Below, piece after piece: positions 7,461 to 17,247 of a stretch of DNA of 47,003 nucleotides. Positions within the stretch are counted from its first letter, which is position 1, and every line of letters starts with the position of its first letter. This DNA comes from Hyphococcus sp. GTDB lineage: Bacteria; Pseudomonadota; Alphaproteobacteria; Caulobacterales; Parvularculaceae. The notes beneath the pieces are model-generated. The model saw nothing but the letters and a program-made list of their open reading frames with translations, made no database searches and was not told the DNA's origin. The DNA is taken from positions 1-47,003 of the forward strand of contig JAJFGD010000154.1 of assembly GCA_021776315.1 (NCBI GenBank), in the 5' to 3' direction. The translations under genes and the position numbers were made by a program.

Positions 7461-8624
7461 TCAACCTCGGGATTCCGTCGCTGCATTTTGCGCGGACATG
7501 AAAGACAAAGCGAGCGCATTTTCCACTGTTTGCGCCAGTTTTGCGCGCACCGGCAGGCCAGCCGTCGTCAAAACGGAAATATCACTTTGTTTTCCGCTGC
7601 TTGGGGGAAGAATATCAGCGAAGGCAACGACCCGTTTAGTGGCGGGAGACCAGGCACAACTGGTAATGCGCCCAGCTGGTTTGTCGCCAATCCGCACCTC
7701 TGCACCCGTCAACGCCCGGTCGTCATCAATATAAAGAGACATCAATCGGCGGGACGATCTATCGGCCTGCTGGCGCAACCCACGGCGGCCATTAAACCAT
7801 CCACGGTCGAGTGGGGCCAAATGCGGAAGCCCAATTTCAATAGGCAACCGCGCCTCGCCGGAACGCGACCGTGCGGCGGAAACGAAATCAACCCCGGACC
7901 GCGGCACACCACTTTCGAGGCGCAGCACTTCCATCGCATCAAGACCGATTGGCCCAACCTGACCACGTCTGATCAATCGTTCCCAAATGGTCAGTGCTTC
8001 ATCTTTAGGGAAAATAATTTCAATGCCCGGGATAGCGCCAAACTGAATCGGACGAGCAGCGGCTTCAACGCCGCGCACAACTGCCGATGATGCAATTGTT
8101 TCTTCATGAGATTTTAGGCCAGCAGCGTTCAACACTTCCGATGCATCGGGGCCGAAAACACCGAGTGCGGCGACATCACCAGTAATATCCTCGACATCAA
8201 CGTCAAAACCACGGGACGCAAGTTGCAATCGGCGCGCATGGGGTGTCGGTGTCGTCAGCAAAAATAGATCATCCGACAAACGGGAGACTTCTGCCAGGTC
8301 AACAACATTGCCAGCGTTATCAAGAATCAATCCACGGGCACTTTCGCCGGTCCCGAGATTGGCCGCTGGCGCTGTCGTCAAGCGCGCCAATAATTCTGCT
8401 GCCGCATCGCCACGCAAGGCGTATCGAACGAGAGGCCCTAGATCAGCGATAACCGCATTGGTTTTTGCGGCCTGATATTCTTTTTCCAAAGACGTATAAG
8501 CACGTGCCACGGACCAACCATTGACCGACGTCCAAATATTGGCCTCACTCGATGAAGCCGCCGCCGTAAATAGCGGACTAGGCTTCGGGGAATCCGAGTG
8601 AAAATCTTCTGCTGGGAATATCAC
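7461..8624 (-). CDS. GcvT-fold (aminomethyltransferase-like) protein
   Basis: This 387-residue protein has the GCV_T fold of folate-dependent aminomethyltransferases and related dehydrogenase C-domains. The N-terminal region contains VIADLGPLVRYALRGDAAAELL and LILDNAGNVVDLAEV. The middle holds the GLDAMEVLRLESGVPRSG segment (usual form LDTLRLExGxPxxG). A GCV_T_C barrel includes GRITSCAWSPATKR. It starts with GTG at 8624, which overlaps the stop of the upstream FAD protein by 4 bp, so the two are translationally coupled. A true glycine-cleavage T protein is unlikely without gcvH/gcvP. The context with two FAD oxidoreductases suggests demethylation or oxidation of an N-methylated or amine substrate using folate. 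Confidence 0.8.
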   Translation of the reverse strand: MIFPAEDFHSDSPKPSPLFTAAASSSEANIWTSVNGWSVARAYTSLEKEYQAAKTNAVIADLGPLVRYALRGDAAAELLARLTTAPAANLGTGESARGLILDNAGNVVDLAEVSRLSDDLFLLTTPTPHARRLQLASRGFDVDVEDITGDVAALGVFGPDASEVLNAAGLKSHEETIASSAVVRGVEAAARPIQFGAIPGIEIIFPKDEALTIWERLIRRGQVGPIGLDAMEVLRLESGVPRSGVDFVSAARSRSGEARLPIEIGLPHLAPLDRGWFNGRRGLRQQADRSSRRLMSLYIDDDRALTGAEVRIGDKPAGRITSCAWSPATKRVVAFADILPPSSGKQSDISVLTTAGLPVRAKLAQTVENALALSFMSAQNAATESRG

Positions 8625-10204
8625 GCCGCTTGTGCCCCACGTTTGGCTTCATGGATGGCCAATTTCGCCGCCAATCGCCCTGCGGCACAACTGATACCAG
8701 CGCCAATTTGTGCTTCTGGACCGCAAAAATAGAGACCTTCAATTTGACCGGCGCGCGCGGCGCAATCAGAAAGCGCCCATTGCTGCAAAACACCAGAGCG
8801 CGCAGCAAACGCTGCTGGATGCGCGCCGGTATTTTCGGCCAGATCTATCGGCAATCGAAGATCAGAGATTTCGATGCGCTCTTCAATATTAGGCGCAAAC
8901 TTTTCAACACATTCTAAAATCGCTGCGGTAATCGCTTCACGACGTGTTGCATCGGCGGTCAAATCAAATGGTAGTGGATGCGCCATCAATGACAAAAGCT
9001 GTCGGTCATCATTGCCTTCATCATTTTCCATCGCATTGGGAAAAATTGCTTCGATCATGAGGTCGGTTGGAATATCGCCTGCACGAGCAGTCGCAAAAGC
9101 ACGCCTTAGGTTTTCGGAATTCGGCGCATAAACGATGCGGCGGCGCATATGTTCTTTGGTTTTGTCATCGCGAGCGAAACCCTTCAACACAAGATGTAAT
9201 TGTGCCGTCGAGATATTCAGCGGTTGCGCAGAAATTGCCCGTTGGAATTCAATATCAATATCATCGGGACCAATCATGTCGAGAAACACCCGACGCGCAT
9301 CCATCGCCGCGACCACAATGGGTGCACGAATTTGCCCACCATTTGCCAGCTGAACACCGGCAACCTCATCACGCTCTGTCAAAATCTTACTCACTGGAGA
9401 AGCCGCGCGAATTTCAACCTTGGCGGCTTGCACTGCGCGTCGAAGAGCATCGATAACAGAAACTGTACCATTTTTTGGATAGGCCGTCGCTGCCTGCAAG
9501 CCAGATACCTCACCCGCCCATCGACGAATGAGATTCATAAAACTAAATGGTTCATGGGGTGCCGCCCCGGATCGAAATGCAACTTCGCTCAACATGGCGG
9601 TTTTTAGCGTCCCATCTGGCAAATAGTCATCGAGAATGACATCACCAGCACTTAGCAAATATTGATTCAAGCGGCGCGCAATATCCGGCGATGCGTCGAC
9701 GGCTTTACCCAAAACCCTCTGGCGAGATTTTTTGCGTACAGACACACCAAATGCAGAACGCAGCTGTGCGGCCATATCCATGGCATCCCGAGTGAATGTT
9801 TGAAATTCGACACCGCCGCCGATCTCTTCATCAATGCTCGCTGCCGCATTCAGAAGATCGCCTTCGACCTCTAGACTTTGTCCGTCCTCAAAAAAATACG
9901 CGGTGTCCATGCGCCTGGCGGCATAAGAAATACCGTGTCGATAGAGATCAAGATCTGCAATCGTTTCTGGATCAAGAACAGTGACCAGGTGATCGCCGTC
10001 TACGCAAGAAATGCCCGGCGCGAGTTCTCGTTGGCGAATTTCGCCGCCGATCTCTGAGCCCGCTTCAAGTAGGATCGTACGAAACCCCGCTCCACCAAGA
10101 TACGCTGCCGCGGCAAGACCATCGGCACATGCCCCAAGGACAATTGCGTCGATCCCACCTTCAATCCGGCCAGCATTTTGGTCTTGTTCTTTTTGATCAA
10201 CCAT
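8621..10204 (-). CDS. Phytoene-desaturase-like FAD oxidoreductase (PYROXD2 type)
   Basis: This 527-residue flavoprotein has an N-terminal Rossmann motif (IDAIVLGACADGLAAAAYLG, then ILLEAGSEIGGE) that deviates slightly from GxGxxG. The C-terminal FAD segment GLYFCGPEAQIGAGISCAAG is typical of the phytoene desaturase/PYROXD2 superfamily. ATG at 10204 is chosen because it overlaps the preceding stop by 8 bp and opens directly into the Rossmann fold; the upstream extension to 10324 is the preceding gene read in another frame. The substrate is unknown. Its position between a second FAD-like protein and a GcvT-fold protein suggests a shared oxidative pathway. Confidence 0.85.
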   Translation of the reverse strand: MVDQKEQDQNAGRIEGGIDAIVLGACADGLAAAAYLGGAGFRTILLEAGSEIGGEIRQRELAPGISCVDGDHLVTVLDPETIADLDLYRHGISYAARRMDTAYFFEDGQSLEVEGDLLNAAASIDEEIGGGVEFQTFTRDAMDMAAQLRSAFGVSVRKKSRQRVLGKAVDASPDIARRLNQYLLSAGDVILDDYLPDGTLKTAMLSEVAFRSGAAPHEPFSFMNLIRRWAGEVSGLQAATAYPKNGTVSVIDALRRAVQAAKVEIRAASPVSKILTERDEVAGVQLANGGQIRAPIVVAAMDARRVFLDMIGPDDIDIEFQRAISAQPLNISTAQLHLVLKGFARDDKTKEHMRRRIVYAPNSENLRRAFATARAGDIPTDLMIEAIFPNAMENDEGNDDRQLLSLMAHPLPFDLTADATRREAITAAILECVEKFAPNIEERIEISDLRLPIDLAENTGAHPAAFAARSGVLQQWALSDCAARAGQIEGLYFCGPEAQIGAGISCAAGRLAAKLAIHEAKRGAQAA

Positions 10205-11528
10205 GAGCAAGCACCTTGTCCAAGAGCCGAACCGCCGCCCCGATTGAGTTTTGATGATTCGGTTGAATGACAAAAAGCTCTGGCGATGAATCGATGACAT
10301 CGCTGCTCGGCGTCTCGGCACCAATCATATCGATGGAAGACTTTTTAATGGCCTTAGAAAAATTTTTCATGCGACTGGACAGACGCTGCGTAATCCTAGC
10401 CGCAAGTGCTTGTCGGTCTTGCCCCGTCCATTCACGCCACTCGTTTTCTTCGCGGAAAGCCTTGGGACAATATTGCGTCCGCGCAACAACATCCCCATTC
10501 GCAGCAAATTCAAACTCAACAGGTAAGGTTTCTGGGAGCTGTCCATCAATGACGCTATCGCGCGCTTCTTGTAGCTCTTCGATATCATCTAAAATAAAAA
10601 ACACGGCGTTTTCATCAGCCGTTGGCGGCGTCATCGGTTTTTTCAATTTAAAACGCATCAAAGCCGTCACCATACCGCCCGAGGCAATAGGCGATGCGGG
10701 TCGGTCAATACCGGCACTAACAGCGGCTTCTGGTGTCGCAAAAAACACCCAACGGGTTTTCACTTTTTGATCGCCAGTAATGTTAACTGATTTATGTTTG
10801 TTACCGTCGGCCGTGACGCTGACCAATGTACCTTCAAAAAATTCAACGCCGCTCTCTGCGCAGACTTTTTCAAGAGCTGAAAATAACGGCTTGTTACCAC
10901 CATTGGCGCGGACCCGCCATGCGGTGTCATCCATGGCCTCGGCCAGCTCTAATGCCGCGCCAAGTTCTTTACCACCAAGCCCAACACGCCCCATAGCGTG
11001 GGCTGCAAGGTGTGCCTTTAATTCTGGATCAGAGAAATAGTCATCTAACTGCGCCGTGCACGAACCGGTGACTTGACCAATCGCTGCCAGCCGTTGCGTA
11101 TCTTCGAGTAAGGAAACTAAGGGTGCCGTACCGTTCACACCTGTTGTTGTCATATCATCTAGGCGCGCGGTGCGCTTAAGCTGTTTCATATCATCAAGAA
11201 AGGCCGACCATAGAAGGTGATCATCTACCCCTTCGGCCGCTAATGCATCCCCGGTTTTTCGAGCACTGTCATAAGTGACCACAGCTTTATCTTCCGGTAA
11301 CAGGGTCGCTCTTGCGCTCACTGGGTCAAGTGAAACACCAAAATCTTGCAGATCCAAACGGCGCCACACAGCATTGGGTACAGCTGAAATACTCGCGATG
11401 GGTTGGCTTTTGCTTGATTGTTTTTGTCGCAACAAACCGACGCGCGCACCCCCGCGCGCTGCGCACGCAGCGGCACAAAGGCTGGCTTCATCAGAACCAA
11501 CGACAAGAACATCAAATGCAGCGGTCAT
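10197..11528 (-). CDS. FAD oxidoreductase-like paralogue with degenerate nucleotide motif
   Basis: This 443-residue protein begins with a Rossmann-like strand and turn, FDVLVVGSDEASLCAAACAA, followed by GGARVGLLRQK. The glycine motif reads GSDEAS instead of GxGxxG, so FAD binding may be weakened. The rest parallels the neighbouring PYROXD2-like protein, including a FFATPEAAVSAGI segment like the substrate-region strand of that family and a C-terminal NSIGAAVRLLDKVL helix. It lies 7 bp downstream of glnE and overlaps the next FAD gene by 8 bp. It may form a heteromeric or scaffold pair with that protein. Family membership is clear in fold but the activity is uncertain. Confidence 0.65.
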   Translation of the reverse strand: MTAAFDVLVVGSDEASLCAAACAARGGARVGLLRQKQSSKSQPIASISAVPNAVWRRLDLQDFGVSLDPVSARATLLPEDKAVVTYDSARKTGDALAAEGVDDHLLWSAFLDDMKQLKRTARLDDMTTTGVNGTAPLVSLLEDTQRLAAIGQVTGSCTAQLDDYFSDPELKAHLAAHAMGRVGLGGKELGAALELAEAMDDTAWRVRANGGNKPLFSALEKVCAESGVEFFEGTLVSVTADGNKHKSVNITGDQKVKTRWVFFATPEAAVSAGIDRPASPIASGGMVTALMRFKLKKPMTPPTADENAVFFILDDIEELQEARDSVIDGQLPETLPVEFEFAANGDVVARTQYCPKAFREENEWREWTGQDRQALAARITQRLSSRMKNFSKAIKKSSIDMIGAETPSSDVIDSSPELFVIQPNHQNSIGAAVRLLDKVLAHG

Positions 11529-11535
11529 TCACGCC

Positions 11536-14415
11536 TTAATTGTCACCGACTTCAGTGCCCATATTTAGCACCTTATGGTAAATTTTTATCACCATCGATT
11601 GGTGTTTCGTTAATATAGTTGAAGCCTTTTCAATTGTCTCGGCACCGCAAGCTTCAGCCATGCGTGCCGTCAATGCTGGCCCAGCAGTTTCGGGATCGAA
11701 AACACCGCCGGTTGCTGCGCGTCCCGTATGCAGAACAGCCTCAAAGACGATATGGGCATCGCGAAGGGTTGAGACATCAGCCGTGGACATCACTTGGTTT
11801 TTTTCTAGCCAATCAATGACCGCGCGGATCACACCCGGTGGCCTGCCATCTTCTTTGGCACGAATAAGCGCAAAATACTGACCGATGAAGGCGATGTCCG
11901 TTAAACCGCCAGTCACATGTTTGACGTCCCAAAGGCCTCGTCCAGGCTTCGCGTCGAGCAAACGACGACGCATATCACGAATTTCAGTCGCAACAGTTTC
12001 AGCGTCACGAGAACGGCACAATGCCGCTTCGATCTCTCCATCGACCTTCGCACCAAATGTCGACGATCCCGCAATCACCCGCGCTTTGGTCAAGGCCATC
12101 ATTTCCCAAGTCCATGCGTCATCACTGTAATAACGCTGGAACGCGGCAAAGCTCACGGCCGTCGGGCCGGCCCCGCCAGATGGGCGCAGTTGCATGTCGA
12201 CTTCATATAAGACGCCTTCTTGTGTTGCTGCTGAAAGCGACGTCACGAAGCGTCGAACCAATCGCGTATAGTAATCCACAGGACCGAGCGAACGGGCACC
12301 GTCAGACATCGCCGTTGGCGCTGCCTCATAAACAAACACCAAATCAACATCGGACATCGCGGTCATTTCCGCCGCCCCAAGACGCCCAAGCGCGACGACA
12401 CAAAAATTCCCATCGATTTTTCCATGCTGGCGTTGCATCTCATCAATGACAGCGGTGCAAAGCTCATGAATACACGCCGTTGCAATAGCCGTGAAACGAG
12501 CGGCGGCTTCATCGGCAGGTAAAACACCAATCGCAAGCTGCGCCCCAGTTAGGAATTTTTGTTCACCCGCCCAACGCCGCACACGGTTGAGTATTTCTTC
12601 ATAATCGCCCGTGTCGACCAATGCACCACGAAGAGCGGGCGCATAGTCGTCAACCGGAACTGCGCGCATCCAGCTATTATCCAATAGGCGCTCAATCGCA
12701 TTGATCCGGCGCGACAATTGCCGGCCAAGAAATGGCGAGATCGTCATGATCCGTATCAATGTATCAAACAGGGCAGTATTGCTCACCAACAATGAGAATA
12801 CTTGCACACCACCTGGTAAGCGTTTGATAAAATCATCAAAGGCAAAAAATGCATCATCTGGGCTACTGGCCTTTGAAAGCGCATCAAGCAAAGGTGGCAT
12901 CAAACGTGTCAGCAATACCCGCGCCCGTTCTGTACGCGTTGCGCGAATACCGCCAGCGTGCCAGCGTCGGATGACACCACTAATATCCTCGGCCCTTTGG
13001 AAACCAAGATTTTCCAATGTTTCGATCGTCGCGGGGTCGCTGCTAACGCCAGTAAAAACAAGTGAACCGGATACGATAGATGTCGATTCCGCGTCTTCGA
13101 AGAGCGCGTCAAAATGACGTTTAACGCAATCCAATGTCGTGGTGAGTTTTTGTTTAAACGCGTCCTTAGATGGTTCCCCCAAAAAACAAGCGATTCGTTC
13201 GATGTCGCTGGCAGCTTTCGGGATCGTGTGTGTCTGTTCGTCATTGACCATCTGCAATCGGTGCTCGACACAGCGCAAATATCGATAGGCATCTGATAAT
13301 TCTTCTTTGGCTTTGTCAGAAACCTGACCCGCCCGGCAAAGCGCGTCTAATGCATCCAATGTTGCCGGCTGGCGCAAGGGTGGATTCTTGCCGCCTAAAA
13401 TCAACTGTTGGGTTTGGGCATAAAATTCGATCTCACGAATTCCACCCCGTCCAAGCTTGATATCATGACCTGCAAATTCAATATCGCCGCCACCTTTCGA
13501 GGAATGAATTTGCCGCTTGACGGCCTTCACATCATCAATCGCGGCATAGTCGAGATATTTTCGCCAAACAAAGGGGCGCAAGCTTTGTAAAAAACTTTGA
13601 CCAAGCGCGATATCCCCCGCCGCGGGGCGCGCTTTGATATAGGCCATACGTTCCCAGTTTTGTCCGTAAGCTTCGTAATAAGCTTCCGCCGCACCAACAG
13701 ATAAGGCGACTGCGGTCGCCCCGGGGTCAGGACGCAGTCGTAAATCCGTACGAAACACATAACCATCAGCAGTTTGCTGATGCATTAAATTGACCGCCTC
13801 GCGCGTGATCTTGATGGCAAGCTGTTGTGCATCAGCGTAGTCGCGACCCCCCATGCGCACGGGATCGAATAAGACAACGATATCAATATCGCTTGAGTAA
13901 TTCAGCTCATGGGCACCATGTTTGCCCATGGCCAACACGCAAATGCCGGCGGTCTTTGTGTCTTCGGCTAACCGGTTGGCGGCAGCGTCAAAAGCGGCCC
14001 CCAGTGACGCATCAGCAAATTCAGAAATTGCGCGGGTCGCGGTCATCACATCCCACGCCCCAGAAATATCCGCGAGAGCAACCGTCAATGCGGCCTGGTC
14101 CTTGGCACGCCTTAACCCCGCCATTTGCGCTGGTTGATCCGATAATTGTGTTATTGCCCGAGCGGCATCGCAGGCAGAAACCATCGCAACGCTTGGCGGC
14201 GTGTGCAAAATGTCATGGAGCGAGCCAGGATTGCGTAAAATCAACCGGCTTAGATAGGGTGAACACCCCGCAACCCCATCAACCAAACATCGTTCATTAT
14301 CTTGAAGGTGCTGATAGGCTGAACCAAGCGCGTCGCGAACCCGTTCCACCGCCGTCGCATCAAAGACGCCAGGACTATGCGCGATCAATTCTCGCAGAGA
14401 TTTGTCACTCTTCAT
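11536..14415 (-). CDS. glnE: Bifunctional glutamine synthetase adenylyltransferase/adenylyl-removing enzyme
   Basis: This enzyme of about 959 residues has two nucleotidyltransferase halves. The N-terminal (de-adenylylating) half has LAMGKHGAHELNYSSDIDIV, with the SxDxD catalytic acids. The C-terminal (adenylylating) half has VALGRLGAAEMTAMSDVDLV. Length and both motifs match GlnE, which modifies glutamine synthetase in response to PII state and so links nitrogen status to ammonia assimilation. The start could be ATG 14415 or ATG 14445; neither has a strong ribosome-binding site, and the shorter form removes an unconserved 10-residue leader. The next gene starts 7 bp after the stop, giving an operon glnE-FAD-FAD-GcvT. 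Confidence 0.95.
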   Translation of the reverse strand: MKSDKSLRELIAHSPGVFDATAVERVRDALGSAYQHLQDNERCLVDGVAGCSPYLSRLILRNPGSLHDILHTPPSVAMVSACDAARAITQLSDQPAQMAGLRRAKDQAALTVALADISGAWDVMTATRAISEFADASLGAAFDAAANRLAEDTKTAGICVLAMGKHGAHELNYSSDIDIVVLFDPVRMGGRDYADAQQLAIKITREAVNLMHQQTADGYVFRTDLRLRPDPGATAVALSVGAAEAYYEAYGQNWERMAYIKARPAAGDIALGQSFLQSLRPFVWRKYLDYAAIDDVKAVKRQIHSSKGGGDIEFAGHDIKLGRGGIREIEFYAQTQQLILGGKNPPLRQPATLDALDALCRAGQVSDKAKEELSDAYRYLRCVEHRLQMVNDEQTHTIPKAASDIERIACFLGEPSKDAFKQKLTTTLDCVKRHFDALFEDAESTSIVSGSLVFTGVSSDPATIETLENLGFQRAEDISGVIRRWHAGGIRATRTERARVLLTRLMPPLLDALSKASSPDDAFFAFDDFIKRLPGGVQVFSLLVSNTALFDTLIRIMTISPFLGRQLSRRINAIERLLDNSWMRAVPVDDYAPALRGALVDTGDYEEILNRVRRWAGEQKFLTGAQLAIGVLPADEAAARFTAIATACIHELCTAVIDEMQRQHGKIDGNFCVVALGRLGAAEMTAMSDVDLVFVYEAAPTAMSDGARSLGPVDYYTRLVRRFVTSLSAATQEGVLYEVDMQLRPSGGAGPTAVSFAAFQRYYSDDAWTWEMMALTKARVIAGSSTFGAKVDGEIEAALCRSRDAETVATEIRDMRRRLLDAKPGRGLWDVKHVTGGLTDIAFIGQYFALIRAKEDGRPPGVIRAVIDWLEKNQVMSTADVSTLRDAHIVFEAVLHTGRAATGGVFDPETAGPALTARMAEACGAETIEKASTILTKHQSMVIKIYHKVLNMGTEVGDN

Positions 14416-14464
14416 TGCGTTAACTTGATCATGACACCGCAACATTGGCTAGGTGCATCGTGAC

Positions 14465-14503
14465 AAAAAATGCCGCCGAAGGCGTCAAGCCAACGGCGGC
14501 ATT
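14465..14503 (-). terminator. Rho-independent terminator of the HU gene
   Basis: On the minus strand a 10-bp GC-rich stem (AATGCCGCCG at 14469-14478 pairing with 14494-14503), with a small inner stem in the loop, is followed by TTTTTT. It lies 25 bp after the HU stop and 50 bp before the glnE start, so it separates the two transcription units. Confidence 0.88.
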
Positions 14504-14527
14504 CAAGACATCTCAAATGAGACGTTA

Positions 14528-14812
14528 TTAGCAGCCTGCTGCGCCCTTCAAACTTGAAGATGGGCGGAACCGAAGGCTTTTCGATGCTTTGATTTTAATC
14601 TCTTCGCCGGTACGCGGATTGCGTCCTTTGCGAGCAGAACGCTTGGAAATCGTAAATGTACCAAATGTCCCGATGGTGAATTTTCCGTCTTTCTTGGCAC
14701 GTTTCAGACCGTTTTCGATCTCGCCAAAGACCAGTTCAACAACGCGCTTTGCTTCAGCGTTAGACATGTCGCCAGCGTCCGCAATATTGGCAATAAATTC
14801 AGCTTTGCTCAT
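14528..14812 (-). CDS. HU-family DNA-binding protein
   Basis: This 94-residue nucleoid protein has the HU/IHF fold: N-terminal helices MSKAEFIANIADAGDMS and AEAKRVVELVFGEIENGL, then the beta-arm region with GTFGTFTISKRSARKGRNP and TGEEIKIKASKSLRFRP. The RKGRNPRTG segment is the DNA-intercalating arm signature. It bends and compacts DNA. GAGGAACC precedes the ATG. It is transcribed alone, with its own strong terminator before glnE. HU rather than IHF is favoured by the sequence around the arm. The C-terminal GAAGC tail is slightly unusual. Confidence 0.95.
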   Translation of the reverse strand: MSKAEFIANIADAGDMSNAEAKRVVELVFGEIENGLKRAKKDGKFTIGTFGTFTISKRSARKGRNPRTGEEIKIKASKSLRFRPSSSLKGAAGC

Positions 14813-14957
14813 GGCAGGTTCCTCAAATGTGTCGGCGCGATTCGCGCCACAAACGTCCGTTTTTTTACGGTATCCACAGACAAAGAACTGATTTCATCGC
14901 AAACGCAAGAGGTGAATTTTCATAAACCCCAACGAATCACTAGCGATTAGCGAAGTA

Positions 14958-16391
14958 TCATCCGGCGTCAAAAGGGGGAAAGACCATAACAACGCGCAAT
15001 CCACGGTCTTCACCATTTTCGATTCGCACGAGACCTTCGTCAAATCGTAATTCTGCATCATGTGCGCGCGCGATCGCAGCAACAAGACTAAGCCCTAAAC
15101 CGCTACCTGGTGTTGTTCGGCTTTTTTCCAATCTGACGAATCTCTCAAGAATTCGGCCGCGATCTTCCACGGCGACACCAGGGCCATCATCGGCAACGGT
15201 TAAGATGGCACCCCCCGTTGGCGCAGGTTCAATTTTCAATTCAATGCGGCTACCACCAACGGCATATTTCAATGCATTGTCGAGGAAATTTGCGATTGCT
15301 TGCGAAACCAATTCGCGTGAACCTTTGATCGTTGGCGTCGGCGCCGTGATTAATTTGAATTCAAACCCAGCGTCCTGTGCCGCCGGTTCATATAGCTCTG
15401 CCATTTCTTCGGCAATGGCGACAAGGTCGACGGGCTTCATCACCCCGGCCCCTTCGCCTGACCGAATTCGTGCAATCGACAATAGCGCATTAAACGTTGC
15501 CAACATGCCTTCTGTATCCTCGATGGTGGCACGCAAGGCCGTTTCTTGTGTCTTGGCATCACCCTTTAGCGCGTCGCCTAGTCGATTGCGCATCCGCGTT
15601 AGGGGCGAGCGTAAATCATGGGCAATGTTATCGGAAACATCGCGCATACCGATCATCAATCGTTCGGTTTGATCCAACATAGAGTTGAGATTTGCGCCAA
15701 GATTATCAAGCTCGTCATTTGCGCCAGAGAGCGGAATACGCTGGGAAAGATCACCTGCGCGGATCGCCCTTGCGGTTTTGTTGACTGCCTCAACGCGCCG
15801 CAACAATGAGCGCGAAAAGACCAAACCAATGACGACACCAAAAGCGACGGTCACCAATGAAATACGAAAAATAACATTGAGCAATCGATTGCGTAGAAAC
15901 TCCCTCGCCGCAACATCACGTGCAACAACGACGAGATAGGATTGATCTGCATCCGGCGACGCACGAAACCGCATGACCTTGCCGCGGGCACGGCGCTGTT
16001 CAATCCCAATCTCTCGATTGGCCGCATCAAGAATGGGCCGTTCAAATTCAAAGTCGAAATAATTGCCTTCTGCCGTCAAGGCTTCCGGCGGTAAGGCGGT
16101 TAAATTCCCGGCCAGCACTGCGCCCGAAGGCGCACCGATCAACATATAAATACTGTCATCGCGCCACGCCGTACGCTGACGGATTGCCCGGGTTAAGTTT
16201 CCAGGGCCGCTGGTCGTAAACAGCTCCGCCAGCACATCAATTTCGCCGTCAATGGTTGCATCGGTCTGACGTGACGCCTCACCAAATGTCGCGCCATAGA
16301 CAAACACACCCAGCAACGCCACCGCGCCTGTAAACAACAACACATAGATCATCGTGAAGCGAAACGAGGTAGTGCGTAAGAGCCTTAACAT
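14958..16391 (-). CDS. HAMP-domain sensor histidine kinase
   Basis: This 477-residue inner-membrane kinase has a first membrane helix at about residues 12-33, a periplasmic sensor of about 130 residues and a second helix at about 172-193. A HAMP domain follows (RRVEAVNKTARAIRAGDL), then the H-box DNIAHDLRSPLTRMR with phospho-acceptor His258. The ATPase part shows the N-box NFLDNALKYA, the D/G box VADDGPGV and a second glycine box PGSGLGLSLV. It should phosphorylate the OmpR-type regulator encoded 138 bp upstream on the same strand. The signal is unknown; the Do-type protease gene just upstream suggests envelope stress. Confidence 0.93.
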   Translation of the reverse strand: MLRLLRTTSFRFTMIYVLLFTGAVALLGVFVYGATFGEASRQTDATIDGEIDVLAELFTTSGPGNLTRAIRQRTAWRDDSIYMLIGAPSGAVLAGNLTALPPEALTAEGNYFDFEFERPILDAANREIGIEQRRARGKVMRFRASPDADQSYLVVVARDVAAREFLRNRLLNVIFRISLVTVAFGVVIGLVFSRSLLRRVEAVNKTARAIRAGDLSQRIPLSGANDELDNLGANLNSMLDQTERLMIGMRDVSDNIAHDLRSPLTRMRNRLGDALKGDAKTQETALRATIEDTEGMLATFNALLSIARIRSGEGAGVMKPVDLVAIAEEMAELYEPAAQDAGFEFKLITAPTPTIKGSRELVSQAIANFLDNALKYAVGGSRIELKIEPAPTGGAILTVADDGPGVAVEDRGRILERFVRLEKSRTTPGSGLGLSLVAAIARAHDAELRFDEGLVRIENGEDRGLRVVMVFPPFDAG

Positions 16392-16529
16392 ATCAACGAC
16401 CAGCCAGCGCGCAGGTGCGGCATAGAAGGCAATATGGTTGGTGTTCGATCATAGCGGCTATTGGGCGTCTCCCATAAGGCTCGATACACGGTAATGGAGC
16501 CCCTTCGCAAGAAGCCAGGCAGCCGTCCA

Positions 16530-17207
16530 CTATTGATCGTCAGAGATTGTATAGCCAGCGCCGCGAACCGTCTTCAAAAGGGGCTTTTCAAACCCCTTAT
16601 CAATTTTCGAACGCAAACGCGAAATGTGGACATCAATCACATTTGTTTGCGGATCAAAATGATATTCCCAGACATTTTCCAAAAGCATCGTCCGGGTCAC
16701 GACCTGACCTGCATTACGCATGAGATATTCAAGCAGACGAAATTCGCGTGGCTGCAGGTCGATCTTCTTTGATGCCCGGCGAATGGTTCGGGTAATCACA
16801 TCAAGTTCAAGATCACCGACAGTATAGCGTGTTGTTACTGCCGTTGGTGCCCGGCGCCGGCCCAAAGCCTCGACACGGGCCAATAGCTCTTGAAATGCAT
16901 AGGGTTTAACAAGGTAATCGTCGCCGCCAGCCTGTAAACCAGAAACCCGGTCATCAACTTCACCGAGTGCTGACAAAAATAGCGCCGGCGTCAAATCACC
17001 TTCATCCCGGCGGCTCGACAATAATGAAAGCCCATCCATTTTAGGCAACATGCGATCAATGACGTAGGCGTCATAATCACCCGCACCCGCCATATTCAAT
17101 CCGGATTCACCGTCTAGCGCGTGGTCCACAACGTGACCTGCTTCGCGCAATCCTTTTGCCGCATAAGCGGCGGCTTCGGCATCATCCTCAACTAACAAAA
17201 TTCGCAT
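16530..17207 (-). CDS. OmpR/PhoB-family response regulator
   Basis: This 225-residue regulator has a receiver domain (acidic pocket EDD at 7-9, phospho-acceptor Asp51 in YVIDRMLPKMDG, Lys101 in YLVKPYAF) and a winged-helix DNA-binding domain (about 130-225: LQPREFRLLEYLMRNAGQVV, then VDVHISRLRSKID and VRGAGYTI). It pairs with the HAMP kinase downstream. The protease-regulator-kinase order on one strand is common in alphaproteobacteria and points to envelope homeostasis. A hairpin between the protease stop and this gene probably separates the transcripts. Confidence 0.94.
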   Translation of the reverse strand: MRILLVEDDAEAAAYAAKGLREAGHVVDHALDGESGLNMAGAGDYDAYVIDRMLPKMDGLSLLSSRRDEGDLTPALFLSALGEVDDRVSGLQAGGDDYLVKPYAFQELLARVEALGRRRAPTAVTTRYTVGDLELDVITRTIRRASKKIDLQPREFRLLEYLMRNAGQVVTRTMLLENVWEYHFDPQTNVIDVHISRLRSKIDKGFEKPLLKTVRGAGYTISDDQ

Positions 17208-17247
17208 AATCTATTTTTACCTGTTCGCCCCCCCGGGGTGAAACAAA

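Noticed and set aside
7461-8624. Call as glycine cleavage T protein
   Set aside because: No gcvH or gcvP nearby, and the coupling is to FAD oxidoreductases; only the fold is supported.
10205-10324. N-terminal extension of the PYROXD2-like protein
   Set aside because: It overlaps the upstream gene's coding region and would place 40 unlike residues before the Rossmann strand.
13827-14423. Plus-strand frame of 198 codons opposite glnE
   Set aside because: It is a shadow of glnE; the composition (many Pro, His, Arg and Gln) is typical of antisense reading of a GC-rich gene.
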